Origin: Spirochaetaceae bacterium
GTDB lineage: Bacteria > Spirochaetota > Spirochaetia > SZUA-6 > Fen-1364
Reading direction: 5' to 3'
Assembly (NCBI GenBank): GCA_003141795.1
Contig: PLNO01000300.1
Location: 5,286-21,493 of the forward strand
Length of the DNA: 16,208 nucleotides
The notes under the pieces are model-generated. The model ran no database searches, was not told where the DNA came from, and saw nothing but the letters and a program-made list of their open reading frames with translations. Shown here piece by piece: positions 13,696-16,208 of the stretch. Made by a program: the position numbers and the translations under genes. The stretch's first letter is position 1, and each line of letters begins with the position of its first letter.

Positions 13696-16066
13696 AGACG
13701 ATGAGCTGCCTCTTCTCCGCAAAGGCGGAAAGCGCGGCGGCGGCGGCGCGCTGACGATCGGGGTCCATGTCGACAAGAGGGTCGTCCATCATCAGGAAGC
13801 CGTCGGAGGCCCCGAGGAAGTAGTCGGCCATGGACAGGCGCAGGGCGAGGGCCAGGATGTCACGGGTGCCGGCGGAGAGCTGGTCCCAGCCGACCGTGTT
13901 CTCCCCCTCTCCGGCGAGGCCCGCGGGCAGCGGTCCGTCCATCTCCACATGGGCGTGACGGCCGGAACGGAGGCTGGTGAGGATACGCTCAAGGCCCGCG
14001 CGCACCCCCTCGAACACCGAGGTTTGCCCGGCGCCCAGCAGCGCCGAGGCGGCGTCGCTGATCCGCTTCAGTGCCGCGGCTTCGCGGCGCGCCGCTGCAA
14101 GTGCCTCCTCGGCGGAGGCCATCCGCACGCCGAGCTCTTCCGCCGACTCGTCGCCGGCCCGCGCTTCCAGGCTGCGCTTATCCCCTTCGAGCCGTGACCG
14201 CTCGACGCGGAGGTCCTGGAGCTCGCGCTCCGTCTTCTCGTACTCGGCGAGGAATGACGTTGCATCGGCGAAGCCCTGGGGCAACGGCGCGGCACGGTCG
14301 ATCTTCTGCGTAGCGGCGGATTCCCGCGCCTTCAGCTCCACCATGCCGTCCATGAGCTTTTCGGGGCTTCCGTAGGCCGCCGTCCATTCCTGGATCTTCT
14401 GCCGTGTCTGCTCGAGCTCCCGCGCGTGCGATTTCGACCGCTCACGCGACGTTGCCAGCTCAGAGGCGATCGTGGCCAGCGCGCGGGTCGGCTTTTCGGG
14501 GCCCAGTGCGGCGATGCGCGCGTCGAGCTCGGCGGAGGTCGTGCCGGCAAGCTCGTCACTGAGGTTCTTCCGTGCGGCGGCGAGGTCCGCGGCACGGGAC
14601 TCGTAGACCCTGCACCTCTCTTCAGCGTCGGCGGGATCGCGCGCACCGTTCTGCGTAAGGAGGCGTGCCAGGGCTGCGCGCGCGGCGCCCGCCTTCTCCG
14701 CCTGCGCATCGGCGTCGGCGTCCCCGGACCTCACCTCGATCTCCATGTCCGGGTGTACGATCCGCACCCTGCCCCCGGCGCGTAGCCGGGCCGTTTCCCC
14801 CGCGGCGAGCCTGCGGGCGGCTTCGGGAGTGAAGTCCTCCTGGACGACGAGCTCGACGTCCCTGCGGCCTGCGATCGTCACGGAGAGCTTCCCCGCCTGC
14901 AGTCCCGCCTCGAGCTTCTCCACGGTCATGGCCGCGCGACGGATCTCTTCCAGCGATGCCTTCGGAAGAGCGGGCACGGTGGCAAGCGCCTTCTCCGCTT
15001 CCGCCACCTGGGACTGGCGCCTCTGAACACGCGCGTGCAATTCACGGAGTCCCCTGGCTTCCTCCGCCTGCCTCGCTTCCCCCATCTCACGTTCGAACAC
15101 TGCCGCCACCGCATCGGCGGTCCGTATGGATTCCTCCAGGCGATGAACGCCATCCACGGCGACGGGCCAGTCGCTGAAGACGCGGCGCAAACTCTCCGCC
15201 TCCGCCTTCACGCGCCCGATCTCCGCCTCCAGCGTGCGCCGTTCCCGCGCGTCGCGCGCGGCCGCGGCGTGCGCCGAGACGAACGAGTCCCGCACGGCAA
15301 CCGCGGCCTCGGCCGTGCGGAGCGCCGCATTCGCCGCATCCAGATCAGCCTCGAAGGAAACCGCCCCCTTCCACGCCCCACGCGCGCGCTCCGCCGCGTA
15401 CCACGTGCCAAGGAGCGTGCCTACGTCTTTCTTCCACGGGTTTTCGATCCCGTGCCCCTTTTCCGGGCCGTTCTGAGCGGAGTCCCAGCGGGACAGCAGC
15501 GCCTGCGTGCGTTCCTTAAGAAGAGAAAGGAAGCGGTCCACCGACACGCCACCGGTTTCGAGCACGGCGCGGCGCAGGATGTCGGCGAGGTCGCTCAACG
15601 ATTCGCGGGCGTCATCCTCGCGCAGCAGTGTCGGAGTCCCTCCGAGCTCCGATTGCCGGGTCATGAGGATCCGCGACACCGTGCCGGGCCGGGCCGGGAG
15701 GAGCGCTGCAATCTGCGTGATCACCGCGGCCTCGTCGGAGATCGTCGCCCCTTTCGGCAGCGTGAGCTCGGACCCTGCGTGCGCGCCCCACCGGCGCTTC
15801 AACAGCCACGAGCCTTCTGGTGTCGCGACCTCGAGGTCGACGCTGATCGCGTCCCCCCCCGATGCAGGGAGATAGGGCGTGAGGTGCTTCGCGACCCCTG
15901 ATTTCAATAGCCGGGTGGTGGCAAGGAGGGCGTGGCGGATCGCGAGGAACAGCGTCGACTTTCCCGCCTCGTTCGCGCCCAGCACGACGTTCATTCCCGG
16001 GCCAAAGCTCATTTCCTTGTCGGAAAGGCAACCGAAGGGGTGCGCCCTCACGCGGTTGATCTTCAC
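13625..16066 (-). CDS. SbcC/YhaN-like ATPase of a DNA-repair nuclease pair
   Basis: An 813-residue SMC/Rad50-type ABC ATPase. Walker A is G-A-N-E-A-G-K-S-T (30-38). The Q-loop lies in M-T-R-Q-S-E. A long Ala/Glu/Arg-rich coiled-coil centre (about 220-660) is followed by the signature L-S-A-G-T-R-D (from 730) and Walker B F-L-M-M-D-D (757-762). A region around 390-455 (V-T-I-A-G-R-R-D and R-I-V-H-P-D) interrupts the coiled coil with beta-rich sequence, as in the YhaN branch (COG4717) rather than classical SbcC with its zinc hook; I see no C-x-x-C hook. The start is GTG 16066, inside a GTGA overlap with the nuclease gene, with GGAGG 8 nt upstream. It should work with that nuclease on DNA ends. 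Its 3' end overlaps the convergent RNase D-like gene by 71 bp. Confidence 0.9.
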   Translation of the reverse strand: MKINRVRAHPFGCLSDKEMSFGPGMNVVLGANEAGKSTLFLAIRHALLATTRLLKSGVAKHLTPYLPASGGDAISVDLEVATPEGSWLLKRRWGAHAGSELTLPKGATISDEAAVITQIAALLPARPGTVSRILMTRQSELGGTPTLLREDDARESLSDLADILRRAVLETGGVSVDRFLSLLKERTQALLSRWDSAQNGPEKGHGIENPWKKDVGTLLGTWYAAERARGAWKGAVSFEADLDAANAALRTAEAAVAVRDSFVSAHAAAARDARERRTLEAEIGRVKAEAESLRRVFSDWPVAVDGVHRLEESIRTADAVAAVFEREMGEARQAEEARGLRELHARVQRRQSQVAEAEKALATVPALPKASLEEIRRAAMTVEKLEAGLQAGKLSVTIAGRRDVELVVQEDFTPEAARRLAAGETARLRAGGRVRIVHPDMEIEVRSGDADADAQAEKAGAARAALARLLTQNGARDPADAEERCRVYESRAADLAAARKNLSDELAGTTSAELDARIAALGPEKPTRALATIASELATSRERSKSHARELEQTRQKIQEWTAAYGSPEKLMDGMVELKARESAATQKIDRAAPLPQGFADATSFLAEYEKTERELQDLRVERSRLEGDKRSLEARAGDESAEELGVRMASAEEALAAARREAAALKRISDAASALLGAGQTSVFEGVRAGLERILTSLRSGRHAHVEMDGPLPAGLAGEGENTVGWDQLSAGTRDILALALRLSMADYFLGASDGFLMMDDPLVDMDPDRQRAAAAALSAFAEKRQLIVFTCHPATAELLAGGSPAGKILTM

Positions 16067-16208
16067 GGCCGCGCCTCCGCCAGGAGTGTGTGCGCCCTTT
16101 CAAGCGCCTCCTGGTCCCCCGATTCGAGCAGACGGAGGAGGAGCGAATGCGGGAAGGAGCCCACGGAGTACTCTGCATCGATGTCCTCCCGGGTGATCTC
16201 CTCCCGCA
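16063..16208 (-). CDS. C-terminus of an SbcD/YhaO-like metallophosphoesterase nuclease (5' part off window)
   Basis: Only the last 47 or so codons are inside the window, ending at TGA 16065-16063, which overlaps the GTG of the ATPase gene (GTGA). The visible tail contains A-E-Y-S-V-G-S-F-P-H-S-L-L-L-R-L-L and then a charged helix. Assignment rests on position: a short C-terminal helix coupled translationally to a YhaN/SbcC-type ATPase is the usual place for the SbcD/YhaO subunit. No catalytic metal-binding motif is inside the window, so the assignment is contextual. Confidence 0.6.
   Translation of the reverse strand, partial: REEITREDIDAEYSVGSFPHSLLLRLLESGDQEALERAHTLLAEARP

Noticed and set aside
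13523..15901. Several plus-strand open frames opposite the ATPase gene
   Set aside because: They are antisense shadows in high-GC DNA with no domain or ribosome-binding site support.

Overview
The window is GC-rich bacterial DNA, packed with genes on both strands and with almost no non-coding sequence. A spirochaete is my best guess. The reasons are an exported beta-barrel/transglutaminase/TPR protein in an operon with an anchored Ig-like/fibronectin-III repeat protein, a small three-helix FMN-binding membrane protein, and double-membrane envelope features together with a YhaN/YhaO-type nuclease pair. This is inference from gene types only. There is no rRNA, tRNA, CRISPR array, insertion sequence or phage gene.

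Layout. (1) 1-4783, minus strand: a two-gene envelope operon. The upstream gene encodes a secreted barrel + transglutaminase + TPR protein. The downstream gene, cut by the left edge, encodes a long membrane-anchored protein with six Ig-like repeats of about 100 residues followed by fibronectin-III-like modules. (2) 4784-4972: a divergent control region with an imperfect direct repeat. (3) 4973-9450: four genes in alternating orientation: a CoA-binding protein (+), an FMN-binding membrane protein (-), an orphan PAS-PAS-PAS hybrid histidine kinase (+), and a zinc N-acetylmuramoyl-L-alanine amidase with an SH3-like tail (-). Both convergent pairs are separated by only 4 bp. (4) 9493-11629, plus strand: a good sigma70-like promoter, then a bleomycin hydrolase/aminopeptidase C gene and a DUF2807-like beta-repeat protein. 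(5) 11684-13695, plus strand: a zinc alcohol dehydrogenase and a DEDDy RNase D-like exonuclease. (6) 13625-16208, minus strand: an SbcC/YhaN-like ATPase and the tail of its SbcD/YhaO-like nuclease partner.

The most striking observation is in the bleomycin hydrolase/PepC gene (9547-10935). The catalytic cysteine, in the family motif Q-K-x-S-G-R-C-W-L-F-A, is encoded by an in-frame TGA at 9805-9807. Reading through gives an otherwise complete enzyme: oxyanion Gln, catalytic His and Asn, and the conserved C-terminal arm are all present, in one frame with no frameshift. A 44-nt imperfect hairpin starts 3 nt after the TGA. The simplest exciting reading is a selenocysteine-containing papain-fold peptidase. 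The mundane alternatives are a point mutation or a base-call error. TGA is an ordinary stop in neighbouring genes, so general code reassignment is excluded.

A second theme is initiation. Several genes have a -10-like hexamer whose predicted start point falls on, or within a few bases of, the ATG and lack a good ribosome-binding site, which suggests leaderless transcripts.
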